64,000 nt of DNA from assembly GCA_030248215.1 (NCBI GenBank), contig JASANG010000919.1, forward strand, positions 45,158-109,157. The letters run 5' to 3'. The translations under genes and the position numbers were made by a program. Below the pieces are notes generated by a model that worked only from the letters and a program-made list of their open reading frames with translations, was not told where the DNA came from and did no database searches. Below, piece after piece: positions 10,550 to 44,355 of the stretch. Within the stretch, counting starts at the first letter, position 1; each line of letters starts with the position of its first letter. This DNA is from Enoplolaimus lenunculus. Taxonomy: Eukaryota > Nematoda > Enoplea > Enoplida > Thoracostomopsidae.

Positions 10550-13500
10550 AACTGTAATATGTTATCAACGACGCAGTCGGATAGCAGGTAGCTTTGCGCA
10601 CCGTGACAAATAATACGCAGGTGACGTTTGATCCCAGGCTTAAACAGCCGTTTCTCATCGGATACATTTTTAGGGCCATTTCCGACATTCTGGTTTTTAT
10701 CACCGATGTAACATTCCGTCACTTTGATGATACAGATTCTGTGTGCCGCTTTAGCTCCAGTGGGCCAGGTGTGTCGAGATGAAATTAATATTTATATTTC
10801 CACTGAAAGTCGTTTTAACAAACATTTAAGTTTTCCTACACTATTACACATGCTTAATAGTTGAAAAATATGAGCAAATGATCCTCGATGACCAACAATT
10901 TGTTAAGATTTAAAGCTTTAGACCCAAGTAAAGATCAGGGGCGGAACGGTTTTCTGTGGGACTAACAAAGAGTGAGCTTAAGTTTTAGACTGATTTGTTT
11001 TGCTTCACTTAGGCTTAGGTTTAGGCTTATGCTTAGGTTTAGGCTTAGGTTTAGGAATATGCTTAATATAATACTGTTCCGCCGATGTTCTGTGCATTAC
11101 ACAAAACTTATAAGGGCTAATTTGCAAGATTGATATTCGCTTTTAATTTTGGTTTTCGATATTGTTAAATAGCAGCGTTTCTGAACATGGGCGTTAATCT
11201 GCTCTCAAAAGTGAGAAGGTCAATTCAGTAATTTAGAGATGTTCACACCTTTCAAGAAGCGACGGTTGATCAAGCCACAATTTGTTGAAGTGATCAATAC
11301 AAAACTATTAGACATGATTAAAGCTTGAAAGTGAAAAGTATAATGCGGAAACAGTGCTTGAATTTTGCTAAATTTTGACTTCACCTTGACAGCATTTTAC
11401 CTGGTAACCATTTAGCATTAATTCAATTTATATCGGACAATGAACCTCTCAGACGTGTTGGGTACTAATAATTTCTTCACTTTTAGTGTCTTTCAAAAGT
11501 GGGGGTTAAAAACGCCTACCAAGTTTATGCTCAAAATGTGTGGGGTCAGTGACCCCCACACCCCGGGATTGCCGCCCGCAGTTCTGAGTAGCGTTCACGC
11601 CTCGGCTTCGGCGGCATAAAATATTAATGCATTACGTTCGTTCAATTGAGATGAATCACAAATAAAACTAACGCATCAATACAATTTAGGTATAAACAAC
11701 AGGGTGGCAACATAAGTTCAGATTTGGTTTCAAATAGGCACAAATTTAAAGGCTCGGATTCGGAAGCCAATTCAGGTTTGAAAAAGCAAAAACCAGTCAA
11801 CGTCAGCAATATCCGTTTCTGTTTTTGAATGAGTTAGAACTGCCTGCTATTTTCGGAAAATGTTTTAGCGTTAGCGGTTATGGACTTCGCTATATTTCGT
11901 AGAACAGCAATTGACACTTTATATAATTTTTGACGAGATGCTGTTGGGGGGGTGCGGCCGTGGTGGCCCCCATGAATCCGCCACTGTCAATGGTCAGTGC
12001 TGCGCCCAGATAATTTTGGTTGAGGTATTAACAAAAGCATTTCTTAAGGGGGAATGATGTCGGAAGAAATGTTCGCCCGAGGCGCGTTCACAGTGTGTGG
12101 AAAGGGGTATGATGTGTGTACCCTTGTTTGCTTTCAGACAATTTTAGGATCTGCTTGTTACTTTTAAACAGAGCATCGTAAAAAAATTGCCGGAGCGACT
12201 CTCAGAATCTGTACAAACTATACTTTTAGTTTAATTGCAATGGCAAATTTTTAGTACTTAATACGTTTTGCATTAAATTTGACTTGTTCCGTTTTCACTC
12301 TCGAAAATTAGTATGCAACAAATCTTCTTTATTCTTCTTTGTTAATACATTTCTGTCGTTAAAGTTGAAATTGCCGCAACACCTATGAACAAAATATTTG
12401 ATTATAGAACCACCACATGCCAAAAGCCTGTAGATTAGAAAGAAACTTGAGGCATAAACGGTTGGTTCTCACCTTCGAATTTCGTATCCTTAACAAGAAG
12501 TACTTTACAAGCTTCCAATTTTTCATATCCACAAGTAATTAATTTCCGTTTTTTGAATAAAATTCAAGCTGAAAAATTATTACACAAATTCTGGTTGACC
12601 CTCCAGAAGGTAGGTATATTTTTCATATTAACTACATGAAATACTCACAAATGTTTAATGTTAACAGTTCCACCCTCGCTCACAAACGCACGAAAACTGT
12701 ATATATGTTTAATTTTCACCCTCGTGTATATTCTGCCCGTCGTGCATTGAATTTTACATACAACAGAGAGAGAAGTGTGGGATGGGAGGGCAGGGTATAA
12801 AATAGTGATGTACAGAAATTCAGATTGACCACATATTTTCATTTATATATTCGCATTGGAGTTTGAACATTTTGTACATCGCTTTGTCCAGCCATTAGCT
12901 TTCGAAGCTTTATTTGTATGTGTTTCACTAGGGCAGAATCAGGGGCATATACAGAATGAATAAAGAGGAATATTCGCGCTCGAACTTTTGTAGCCTCAAC
13001 CAAACTGGCAGATTTATAAGCTTAAAACTTTTGTCACTCTCTACGCTCACTCACAACAAAGATTTACAGGATGTTTATCCCCTCCCAATAAAAAATGTTG
13101 AAGTTGAGGCTTTTACAGAGAATTTTGTAGTTCATGCGTCCTGTTGTTTTTAAACAGCTTTTATGAATGTTTGTATTTTTCGTTGGGTTCTGCAGTATAA
13201 GAATTATAAACAGCAGCTGGTTAGCAGAGACATGGACCAGTACTCTAAACATGTGTGTAGCACCTATCACCAGTTGGTGCGTAGTTCTTTTAACTTTCGA
13301 ACCAGTGAGAATTCTGCAGAGGCTCCAAATTCAGTACATTTTTCGAATATGGTTTGTTTTACTCTCGTAATAATTTTGAGTTCAACAACTGCTATAGTTG
13401 TGGGTTTGAAAACCTATTTTAACTGTTGATAGTTGCTATAGGTACGCATTTGAGAATATGGGCCATAAAACACAATCTAGGTTTTAAGTCGATGTCGAAA

Positions 13501-14077
13501 ATGACTAACACAAAAAACCTTTTTGATTTTCAAAACATCTTTCCTTAAATACAATACATTTATGTCTTAATCTGGACTTCAGGGATGCATGTGTTGAATG
13601 CGAGACATTGGTTTGTTTCTGACACTTTTCAGAAATCTGTGTGAAAATTTTAACGCTTAAATATCTTAAATTTAAGAGTGTGTTTCATAAACGATTAAGG
13701 ACAACTAGTATTTCTGAAATACAAGACAAATATGTCTGAAATATAAAAGACAAATATGTCTGAAATAAGACTTGTTTTGCTGATTTTTGAGATATAAATA
13801 TTAGAAAAGACAACTGTTTTTTGAAAGGAAGAAATAAATTTATATATTATAAATAATTGGCAACAGTAATTTCAGTCAAAAATTTCGCAGCTGTTTAAGG
13901 ATAATGTCTGAAATGCAAGACACTAATGTCTTGAAAATTTAAAAAAGTAGGAGTCTTGAAATTTCAAGGCAAGTTATTCTGCGTGACGGTGTACGCCATT
14001 TTAGTAGCTGTAAAAATAGGATTTTCGTTTCTCAGTTTGCGTTCTACAGAAATAGGTACCCCGAAATTTTTCTTTTA
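10550..14077. other. No gene seen; one hexamer array
   Basis: AT-rich intergenic sequence apart from the TTAGGC array at 10993. A CCCCCACACCCCGGGATTGC-type patch at 11545-11600 and GGGGGGGTGCGG at 11943 look like ends of old repeats. An 88-codon frame at 13163-13429 shows no motif. Confidence 0.5.
10993..11062 (+). repeat. Interstitial TTAGGC/TTAGGT array
   Basis: About ten tandem hexamers, mostly TTAGGC and TTAGGT, cleaner than the array at 2868. Confidence 0.65.
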
Positions 14078-14152
14078 TACTCAGTAAGTTATACTAGGCG
14101 GTCTCCAATACTTCTACTCAGTAAGTTATACCGTGCCGGTCTCCAATACTTC
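14078..14152. repeat. 37-bp tandem duplication
   Basis: TACTCAGTAAGTTATAC plus GGTCTCCAATACTTC occurs twice head to tail. Confidence 0.8.
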
Positions 14153-14950
14153 TCCATTAAAAGATTGAAAAACTAGAGCACTTATAGAAGTTTTTGTTGG
14201 AATAGGCAATATGGCATCATTTTAAAACTGCCCTAATTCATTTCCTGGTTCAAATTGCAGCCCGTATAAAAACCCCTATGACAAAATAGGCTCTCCGCAC
14301 GATTGCAAAGTTTTGTAATTTTCAGCCTTGAAGCAATTGTTGCTATTATTATTAATATTTTACGTTTTTTACATAGTTAATGTTCACGCAAACAATATTT
14401 GCATAATTTTTTTGTCTTTTAATGTAATTTAGTTTAAAAATACATGTTCATAATGCAATTATTTGTAGTCTTTTGGTGAAATTTGTTCGTGTTATGACTG
14501 TTGTTATTTCAAAATATACATTATTGATCTCACACATCAAGTGTTATCAAAAGTGTGCGCATCGCTAACGGTATATACATAGCTAATGTAATTTAAGTTG
14601 CTAGGCATCATTAAGAAGGTTTTTTGATAAAATGGTGGCTTGATATTTTGGTGAAATCAGGAAATCGGTAAGACAGTTAACACACGGTTTCTGATGTTTT
14701 GCTGGGAGCAATACAAATGCAGAACAAATCATATGAACTGAGTCCCGTTAGTAGCGTTTTGCGCGTTTTATGCGTTTTTACGTCTTTCACCGTGAATAAC
14801 TGTGGAGCGAGGGTCTGTACGACTGGACAGTACACAAATACGGAAAGTGCAATTTAAACGGATAAACTACGCTAAATTTGATCAGGATCTATCAAGCACA
14901 GCTCGCGTAACTGGTACTCAAACTCGCTAACTGTCCAAAAATCAGTATTT

Positions 14951-15144
14951 CACACGTGCAAGTTTAATGCTGCGACAACTTGAAGCTGCAAATTGCATGC
15001 AGAACTTGAATTTTTTCATCAGACAATGAGAAAGCGGAATGAATTACGTTTTTGCAGCTGCAAGTTTTTCAAAACGGAATTTGGACAAAACTTGCAAGTG
15101 CAAGTTGTAGCTGCAAGTTCTCGCAGCAAAAACTAGCACGTGTG
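14951..15144. mobile_element. Fold-back MITE with CACACGTGC ends
   Basis: Left end CACACGTGCAAGTTTAATGC and right end (read in reverse complement) CACACGTGCTAGTTTTTGCT stay similar for about 45 bp. The arms are joined by a short AT-rich middle. Confidence 0.65.
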
Positions 15145-15489
15145 AACAGGGCTTAAATTTTACCAAGTAATAAAACGTCACTTGCGTTACGCAGGTCCCA
15201 AAACTAGTTCCTAGTCTTTGAATTATGTCGATTCCGATACTAAGTAGATTATTTTACTCCAAATGCGTGAAAATACTATTCCAGAAATTGCTATTAACAC
15301 TAAAAAGGCTACCGGATATATGATGCACTAAGCAGATTTTGCTAGCTAGCTATGCCCAAGTAAGTGTAAAAACTTGTAGAATCCTGATAATAATGATTGG
15401 AAGCATAGTAGACACAAATGGGGTTAGAATTGACGGAAAAATAACGTCCTGTGAAGCGTAATATGAAATTCAACAATTTTGGATTCATC

Positions 15490-16186
15490 ATCAATTTCAG
15501 TTTCTCGTTGTCTGCGATATGCCACGCGATAACGTAGTTGTAGTAGGCCTAGTGCGAATGGTGTTTGTTGACGTTACACGTCTAAGCTTGTGCAGTACGC
15601 ATTTGTCCGGAACGATGTGTTGGACGTCAAGGGATCCAGAAGTTGGCATAAGCCGGTGCGGTGCGAACGCAGCGTTGAACTTAATTGTGTCACAGGTAAA
15701 ACTCCACCATAGTTTTGTGTAATACGAATTCGGCAAAAACGTATACAGCGCGTCAGGGCACTTATTTCTAAACGCAACGAAATTAGAGTTGACAACCAGA
15801 TTTCCTCTGTTGGCAACTTGCATTGCAATGTACGAGCACGAACGTTCCCCACCTACATATCTGGTTCAAGTATTCAATCTGGGCGTTGAAACGAACGGGA
15901 AGATTTTGGAATGAAATGCGCGTTCAAAGAATCGTTAAGATTGCGCCTGATACGTCGTTGTCGTGCGCTGAAGTTGAATCCCTCGATATCGCAACTGTTG
16001 CATGGTTCCAACGTGTCCAGATGTTCGCAGTTGATTACCAACCGAGGCTCGAACAACGGTCGGCCGAAAAACGACGTCGTAGGAAATGTGTATGCAGCCA
16101 CACGAGCTGGATCTTCGTGATGTAGTTTGTTGTGTGGTATGTGTTCGATCGCAAATGGTTAGTATAAAGGCATGCTTTCCATATAG
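15490..16186. other. GC-rich island with uninterpretable open stretches
   Basis: Next to the PHD fragment, this segment is richer in GC than the AT-rich DNA around it and has overlapping short open frames on both strands. None has a recognisable motif. It may be the rest of the degraded gene or element that left the PHD fragment. Confidence 0.3.
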
Positions 16187-16537
16187 TCATTGTGACTCTA
16201 CTAACAGATGTTCACATGTAGGGCAATGCCATACCGCATGCGGCGTTTCTTTAGTTAAGTTAACACACTCCATATGATACCACTCTAAACAATAGTTACA
16301 CTGAATCCAAGTTTCATCTAATATATGTGCTGCTTCATCATTAAAGCTGCGTTTAAGTGGGCCGCCTAAAGCATCGAGATTAGTTGATGCGTCGCGTTGG
16401 TGTGTCCTAAGCTTACGCTCATAGTTGGTGTAATCTTCAGCAGAACCTGAAAATAATTGAAATTGTCTCTTACTATGCCATTTTGGAGGCCTGACCGGTA
16501 TACCAACAGGAATCAATTTGATGTTCGTATCTGCCAC
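16187..16537 (-). pseudogene. PHD-finger fragment, incomplete
   Basis: An open stretch of 116 codons contains the second half of a PHD finger: Cys80, Cys83, His88, Cys91, Cys105 and Cys108 in C-x2-C-x4-H-x2-C-x13-C-x2-C, with the Trp two residues before the last pair. The first Cys pair of the C4HC3 finger is missing from this stretch. No ATG opens the frame; the first codon is GTG, so it may be an internal exon or a remnant of a transposon-encoded protein. Adjacent sequence 15490-16100 is unusually GC-rich and has open stretches in several frames but no product I recognise. Function unknown. Confidence 0.4.
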
Positions 16538-16789
16538 ATCGACAACACGGCATAATCATTCCAACTCAGAATAAAACTTGTTGGTGGTTAGCTATAGATC
16601 AAGTCGTTCGACTGGAATAACAATGTTTGTAAGGATGAGAAGCGCGCATATTAAATTGGCAAGAACCACGCATTGCTGAACCTGTTTTACCTTTTCAGTA
16701 GAAACGTCATTTTAGGTAGAACTTAACTAGGATTTCAGACGTTTTTAACCAAGCAGCTGGAAAACCGAACATGCATAGCGGAAAACGAA

Positions 16790-16953
16790 ATTGTAACCTT
16801 GCGGATTCAGAGGCCAGCGCTTTACCACTACTCCACGTTGCACTCCTCTCCAACTATTTTGGAGCATCTGGAAAACTAGACACGCAGAGCGGGGATAGAA
16901 CTGCTAGCCAACGCATTCCGAGACAAGCGCTCTATCACTGCGCCACGTAGCCC
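16790..16953 (-). other. Two tRNA-like remnants (SINE heads or tRNA pseudogenes)
   Basis: On the - strand, GTGGCGCAGTGATAGAGCGC followed about 30 bases later by GCAGTTCTATCC resembles A and B boxes of a tRNA. A second unit has CGTGGAGTAGTGGTAAAGCGC and GGTTACAATTTCG. Neither folds into a full cloverleaf, so they are not intact tRNA genes. Confidence 0.4.
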
Positions 16954-17324
16954 ACCTCTTGAAGTACTTTTATCGTCGACTATGCGACCACCGTATGCTG
17001 CCGGCTTGCATACATACCGTGGAGTGCACTATATTACATGTGCACATATTGGACAAGCATATCTCAAATGCTTACATACCTTTTCAACAAGGTCGTCCCT
17101 TGAACGTCCTCCTATTTTCGACTGGATACCATGTTCAAAGCACGACAGTTTGTCATTGCGTTCACGACGTAGCCCCTGCAGTACACTGGTACACCGCGTA
17201 TAATCGTTAGCACAAGAGTGTTGATCCGGTTAGGCAAAGATCGCTCGTTCGATTTCAACCTTTATCAATAGTTTCAACTACTTAGCGCTAATGGAACACA
17301 TACATTGGTCATAAAACCGCGCAA

Positions 17325-17700
17325 CAGGGATGGACAGTCTCGGTTAAAAACCGAGACCGAGACCGGCCAAGAAAAGTGTTGGTCTCGGTCGATTTTTGGT
17401 CATCACCGAAAAAATTATAACTTACAAAATAAACTATTTCTAATGCTTTTTCGTAGTTTTTGTGTTTTTATAGCTTTGGTATTTTTCATAGCTTTTTTGG
17501 GTTTTTTCAGTGTATCTACTCATAGTTATTGCGTGACTACGAAGTTTTATAATTTCACGGAAAATTTTATTCATCAGCCATCACTTGCTTCAACAGTACA
17601 GTCATACTGCTGCCACCGAGACTCAAAAAAGCGAGACCTGCCAAATACTAATACCGAGACCTGCCAAATACTAATACCGAGACCGAGAATCCCATTCCTA
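17325..17700. mobile_element. hAT-like MITE with CAGGGATGG end
   Basis: Left end CAGGGATGG with AGTCTCGGT just inside; right end reads TAGGAATGGGATTCTCGGT in reverse complement. Flanks CCGCGCAA (17317-17324) and TCGCGCAA (17701-17708) are an 8-bp target duplication with one mismatch, the hAT signature. Near the right end a segment CCAAATACTAATACCGAGAC is repeated. Confidence 0.75.
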
Positions 17701-18146
17701 TCGCGCAACCTTACAAAGTTGAATTCCAATTAAAGCGCGAAGGTTTAGTTTCATAGTGGGCATTTATGTAATTATCTAGGTATATACGTACTTATTTTCA
17801 ACGATTTTTCAGCTTTCCGTATTTAGAAAGAATTATAACGTGCCATTGCTTTATCTGTAATATTGTTTGTATTTTGCTAAGTGGTATGGTTTGATGAATT
17901 AAGTAGCGACATTCAAATTCGTTCTTGAAACTGTCGACGGTTTCTTTCGTTGCTGGACGGTTAAATAGGAAATTATTGTGTATGCGTGGGATCATCTGTC
18001 TGTGATTAATGGTATAATGGTATGAAATCTTGCCAGTTAATGAACCGTGCTTTAATACCATTTGTTCGAAGAAAATGGGTGCGTTGATTTGAAAAAAGCT
18101 AACAAAGAGTTGAGTTAAAATACGATCATTATTTGTACTAACCATT

Positions 18147-39756
<21,610 letters not shown>

Positions 39757-40459
39757 AGAATGTGACTAGGTTTATAGGATGTGACTAAACAATACCGGAC
39801 TCGGGGCCGGATACCTCAATATCCTGTTCCGACTGTTACCGGAGCTGGAGCTAATTATATAAGTGCATATTTCGACACAAAGTAAAACTAAATTATTGAG
39901 TTATGTTAATTTTTAGCAACAAATATATGACAACGCAGAATCTTTTTGCTTTAACCTGCCAGATATCCGGTCGCACTAGGGTTTTCACACACTTCTGGTA
40001 TTTAAAAGTTTGGTGGCATTGAGCTGTAAAGACTTTCAATTGCTTTGACGTTTTGAAATATAGTGATTAGTAGTAGATGGCGGCTCATGAGACTTTTGAA
40101 AACACTGGTTGAGATTCGACAGACCAATAGAGGTCTGTGTTCATATTTTGTTAAAGAATCAAATTTGTGAATTATTTATTTCTGTTCACAGCCTCTGCCG
40201 AAGTTTTCGTCTAAGCCCAAGCCTTAAATGTGAAAAAAAAACTGCACCAGAGCCTTTATATTTAAAAGCTTAGACTGCTACATTAAGCTTGGACGGATGG
40301 AAAATTCGTTTTAGTGTATTACTCAATGTATTGTGTCTATTGTAGTGTTATGCACTCTGTATCTTACACACTCCTGGTAATGTAATATGGGCTGTTATGC
40401 AGTAATTTGTATTGGGCTGTTGTATGTTGTATAGTGTGCCATAGTATAATATGTAACTG
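39757..40459. other. Region after the ZSWIM stop; 3' end not located
   Basis: Includes CCGGATACC-type patches around 39795-39970 that resemble old MITE fragments. No clear poly(A) signal. Confidence 0.4.
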
Positions 40460-40467
40460 TTATATAC

Positions 40468-40830
40468 CAGGGTGCAACCGGAATTTCGATTCCGATTAAG
40501 AATTCCGATTCAAAACGAGTTCCGATTCCGATTGCACAATCAATTGGAATCGGAATTTTGAAATTTTAATTTTAACCTTACTTCTGGAGATACGTTGTGA
40601 GTTAACCTATCAATAATTGATTGCAGATTAGCTTTTTACAGAACCAGAAATCATCGCTAACACGTTCATGCAACCTTTTTGAAAATTGTTGCCAGCCAAC
40701 AGACACCCTAAATCAACATGGTATTTGTCAGTACAAATTATCCACACATTCACAAAATTACTAGTCCGATTCCGATTACAATTCCGGTATAAATTTGCTG
40801 TTCTATAATCCGGTTCCGCTTTGCACCCTG
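40468..40830. mobile_element. hAT MITE with perfect 8-bp target duplication
   Basis: 363 bp, ends CAGGGTGCAACCGGAAT and CGGTTCCGCTTTGCACCCTG, flanked on both sides by TTATATAC (40460-40467 and 40831-40838). Internally rich in TTCCGATTCCG. Non-coding. Confidence 0.88.
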
Positions 40831-41968
40831 TTATATACATATATGCAGGTATTTGAAGGCAGGGGTGGGGCGATTCCTCTATCCACTCTCACCAGAAAAT
40901 GTTTCATAATAAAATGGTAAGGTCTGTACTTTACATTTAGTTATAGTTAGCTATAAGATTCGAAGCAAGCGAACTGCAGCTTCTGCAAATGAAAACCATC
41001 GTACAGTGTTGTTTATAAACGTTTGTAACGGAAAATGTGTAGATTTAAATTGGTCTGCGGATTTGCTGGAATGCTGGGTCAAAAGTTACGAGGCCTGTTA
41101 TCAGCTAGCTTTAAAGCGCTTTTGCATATTTTGGAGAATGAAATACTAGAAATTATTTGTTTGCTTGCAATTAATTTCATAACGGTAGTTAATATTTAGT
41201 TTGTGATTTTTTTAATATGAATACTAGTTGTTTTTGTATAAACATCAGCATCATTTTCTTGAATAACATGAAAACTATTCCCGATTCAGTGTGTATCGTA
41301 GTGCATTCGGTAAACACTAAATTGCATTGTGTATTTTTTAGGGAATAGTGATTGTACCAGGGTACCAACACGAACAAAACTTTGCCGGAAAAGGAACAGG
41401 AATTGAATTTTTGCAGGTATTCCGGCCGGAACAGAAATTCCGGTTGAACCTAGGGTTGAACTGTTTGTTTGTTTGTTAAGTGGTTATATTGCGTCGTTCA
41501 CAGTAACTTTTCTCAATTTTTAAGGAGTATGTAGGACCAGGATTAAAACCCGATCACAAGTGTGTACCGGAGAACAAGTTCATGAAAATTCCTAGAGAAA
41601 AACTGCAAAAGGTGTTTGATACCGTAATCCTCTTTGGCCCCTAGCTACCTCCGTAGCCAGTTTCGTTTGCAGTTTCGAGTGCAATATTATAATTTCGCGT
41701 TCGATTGCGTGGTTGAGTAGAAGTAAGAAGTTTAAACATCTGTGAGAGATAGAACATTGGGCAGGAAACATCAAAAAGGTTCTTAAGTTGTTACTTTCAG
41801 AGTAAATGGTTCATACGTTAATGCGTAGTCATTAGCACCACAGCCAGCTAACTTTGTTGTTGGTCCTATTAGTATAAACTTCATGAGGGGCATTCAAGGA
41901 TTTCAGATTACTTGCAAGCGAAGTTAGAAGTTTTTCTGGTAGGTGTTTATATATATATATATATATAT

Positions 41969-42343
41969 CAGGGTGCAACCGGAATTACAATTTACCGGAA
42001 CCGGAATTTGAAAATTTTACCGGAACCGGAAAGTGAAAAATGCATTTCACCAAAAATTTCATTTTAATCTTATTTTTTGCTCTATTATTTGTGAAATAAC
42101 CTTAGTCGAAGATAGGTATTTATTTTATTTGTTGTTTTTAGATTTTCGTCGTCGACTGAAGTGAAATCCACCATCATTGGCTTATATTCGGAGTACAAGT
42201 GGCTTTCAAAAGAGATTTTTAAAAATTAGCAAAGTTAAGAAAACGGCCAAATTATAACACCGGAATTTTTAAATCCGGTAAAAATTTACCGGAACCGGAA
42301 CCGGAAGGTGAAAAAATGCTGGAACCGGAATTCCGGTTGCACC

Positions 42344-42346
<3 letters not shown>
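41969..42346. mobile_element. hAT MITE of the same family inside a TA microsatellite
   Basis: 378 bp, ends CAGGGTGCAACCGGAATT and AATTCCGGTTGCACCCTG, a perfect 18-bp inverted repeat. Both flanks are (TA)n, so a target duplication cannot be read. Internally rich in ACCGGAACCGGAA. Confidence 0.88.

Positions 42347-42419
<73 letters not shown>
42347..42419. repeat. (TA)n microsatellite
   Basis: About 36 uninterrupted TA units to the right of the hAT MITE; the left flank (41949-41968) has about ten. An Ile/Tyr open frame through it is an artefact. Confidence 0.95.
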
Positions 42420-42420
<1 letters not shown>

Positions 42421-43641
42421 TATATTAGGTTCTCTATGACATGCTTGGTTTGTTTCCAGTGTTATAAGCCTGAATTAATTGAAATTCAAACTGTAATCCA
42501 TTAGTTATCGTTCTGTTTGTGTTGTGACTGTGTTTCTCTTTTTCGTATTTGATGCATGGTTATATTGATAAGTACTAAAGATGATGCCTGTTCTATTAGG
42601 GGTCAAAGGTTAACCTCCTTAAATCATAATCGGATGTTGCCTGTCGATTCTATATTAGTTCCAGCGTCCCGTACATTGAATAAGCTACATTCCGAATTTG
42701 ACTCAGTTTATTGGTATTCAAGTCAAATTCATTTGTTTGAAATTTAGAATAAAATGTTGAACAGCAGGCGTATATTCAGCGTTGTCACCTCTGATGACTG
42801 CACCAGTTTCCGCCGCGTGTGTATACTAAGAACCCTTCCAAATACTGTTAAAATGTCTGCAATATTCGAACAGCGAAATCAAGCAAGCTGTCTAAGTCTT
42901 AAACCTAAGAATAATCCTATACTGAAACCTTGCGGTGATCAAAAAATTGTCAAGTTGACAAGATTTCGGGTTATAAACTGTCGGTTTCAACCAGCTAGTG
43001 TCCGGTCTCGAATTGTCGTGAACCTAGTTCTCCAAAGCATCAAGCAGAGCAATCGCGACGTCAAATTCTGAAAGCAATGTGCTCGGTTGGAGCCGGTTTT
43101 AGAGAAACATTAGATTGAAGGGAAAGATGTTGCTATCACGAATTTTTACAATATAATACGAACCATTGTCAATATTTTCGTCTGTGACTGTTGCAAGTTT
43201 GGGTGTAATTAGAAATTCAAAAATTGTTCTAAAACTGCAGATAGATTTCTGAATCATTCGCGGCCAAAACTGTCGGAACCTATACGAAACATTTCTACTA
43301 AACCTGAATAGATAGCGATCGTAGCTTCCGAATGTAGCTGCTGCTTTAAAATTTGCGGACGTTTGAGCAGGTAATTGTTTATGGTATGTGCTTTCATGTA
43401 TGATGTAGATTATGAATATCGCTTTAAATCTATGCATATATTCATGAAAAAATTGTTATGCATTGCGGTCTTTGTAGTATTGTTTTACGTTTCCAGGGTT
43501 TATATTTACGTTGTACATGTATTAGACAGGTATAGCCAGTTCATTTTGAGAAAATCATTTATTTTTTCAAATTTAGCTAATTTTAAAACTTTGGTTAAAT
43601 TATGTAAATGTTCAATCAATCGTCGTTTGGTGTATGCAAAG
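42420..43641. other. No gene recognised
   Basis: Open frames of 63, 105 and 113 codons (42556, 42754, 43375 starts, + strand) show no family motif, and their AT-rich codons differ from the ZSWIM exons. Confidence 0.5.
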
Positions 43642-44214
43642 GGCCGGGCACAACCGGAGGACTGTCTAGTGACTTCGATCCGGCTCAAGCAGAAAATCAA
43701 TCTCCGGCTCCGGTAGAACTTCAGCCGGAGGTTCCAGAAATTTCGTTAATGAAAGTTTGCATAGTTTTACAGATTTTTTTGTTTTGTCTACGAAAAAATT
43801 ACTGATTTGTTAAAATTAGCAAATTAAACATCATTTTCACTACCTAATTTTGCACCACCTCCGGCTTTGGCAAATTTTGTTGACCTCCAGCTCCACAACA
43901 AATGGTTGAAAATAGGCCTCCGGCTGCAGTAAAATTTTTGCCGTCGGTTCGAGCAACTTCGGCATTGAAGTTGTTCGCATTTTATGACAATTATCCTATC
44001 GAAGAATTTGTAATTTTTGAACAATTCTGAAAGCTTTAGTTGCTAATATTTAACATCAAGATAGCTTAAAAACAATTTATGGACAACACTAAGCAGAATA
44101 TGGTTGAAATTTGCAAATTCGACATAATATCTATTACCTAATTTTGTTACTGCTCCAGCTTCGGCAAAATTTGTTGACCATGGATCCGCATTTTTCTCCT
44201 CCGGTGCACCTTGG
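43642..44214. mobile_element. hAT-like MITE, degraded copy
   Basis: Left end GGGCACAACCGGAGG, right end CTCCGGTGCACCTTGG; inner TTTTGTTGACCTCCAGCTCC as in 8420-9872. Older and more diverged than 40468 and 41969. Confidence 0.45.
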
Positions 44215-44355
44215 TAGCTAGTAACACCAAAGTGTAGAAATTAGCGTCATACTACGCAATCATTGATTTAGGCTCTGGTTCAGGCAAAGATTTTATGTTC
44301 CTGATAATCTATGAGTTTAAGTACTGCTCTGTCTGATAACCATCAAGTCAAAATC

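Noticed and set aside
12956-13429. Open frames of 65-88 codons
   Set aside because: No motif, AT-rich codons, overlapping frames on both strands.
42316-42504. Ile/Tyr repeat open frame
   Set aside because: Translation of the (TA)n microsatellite.
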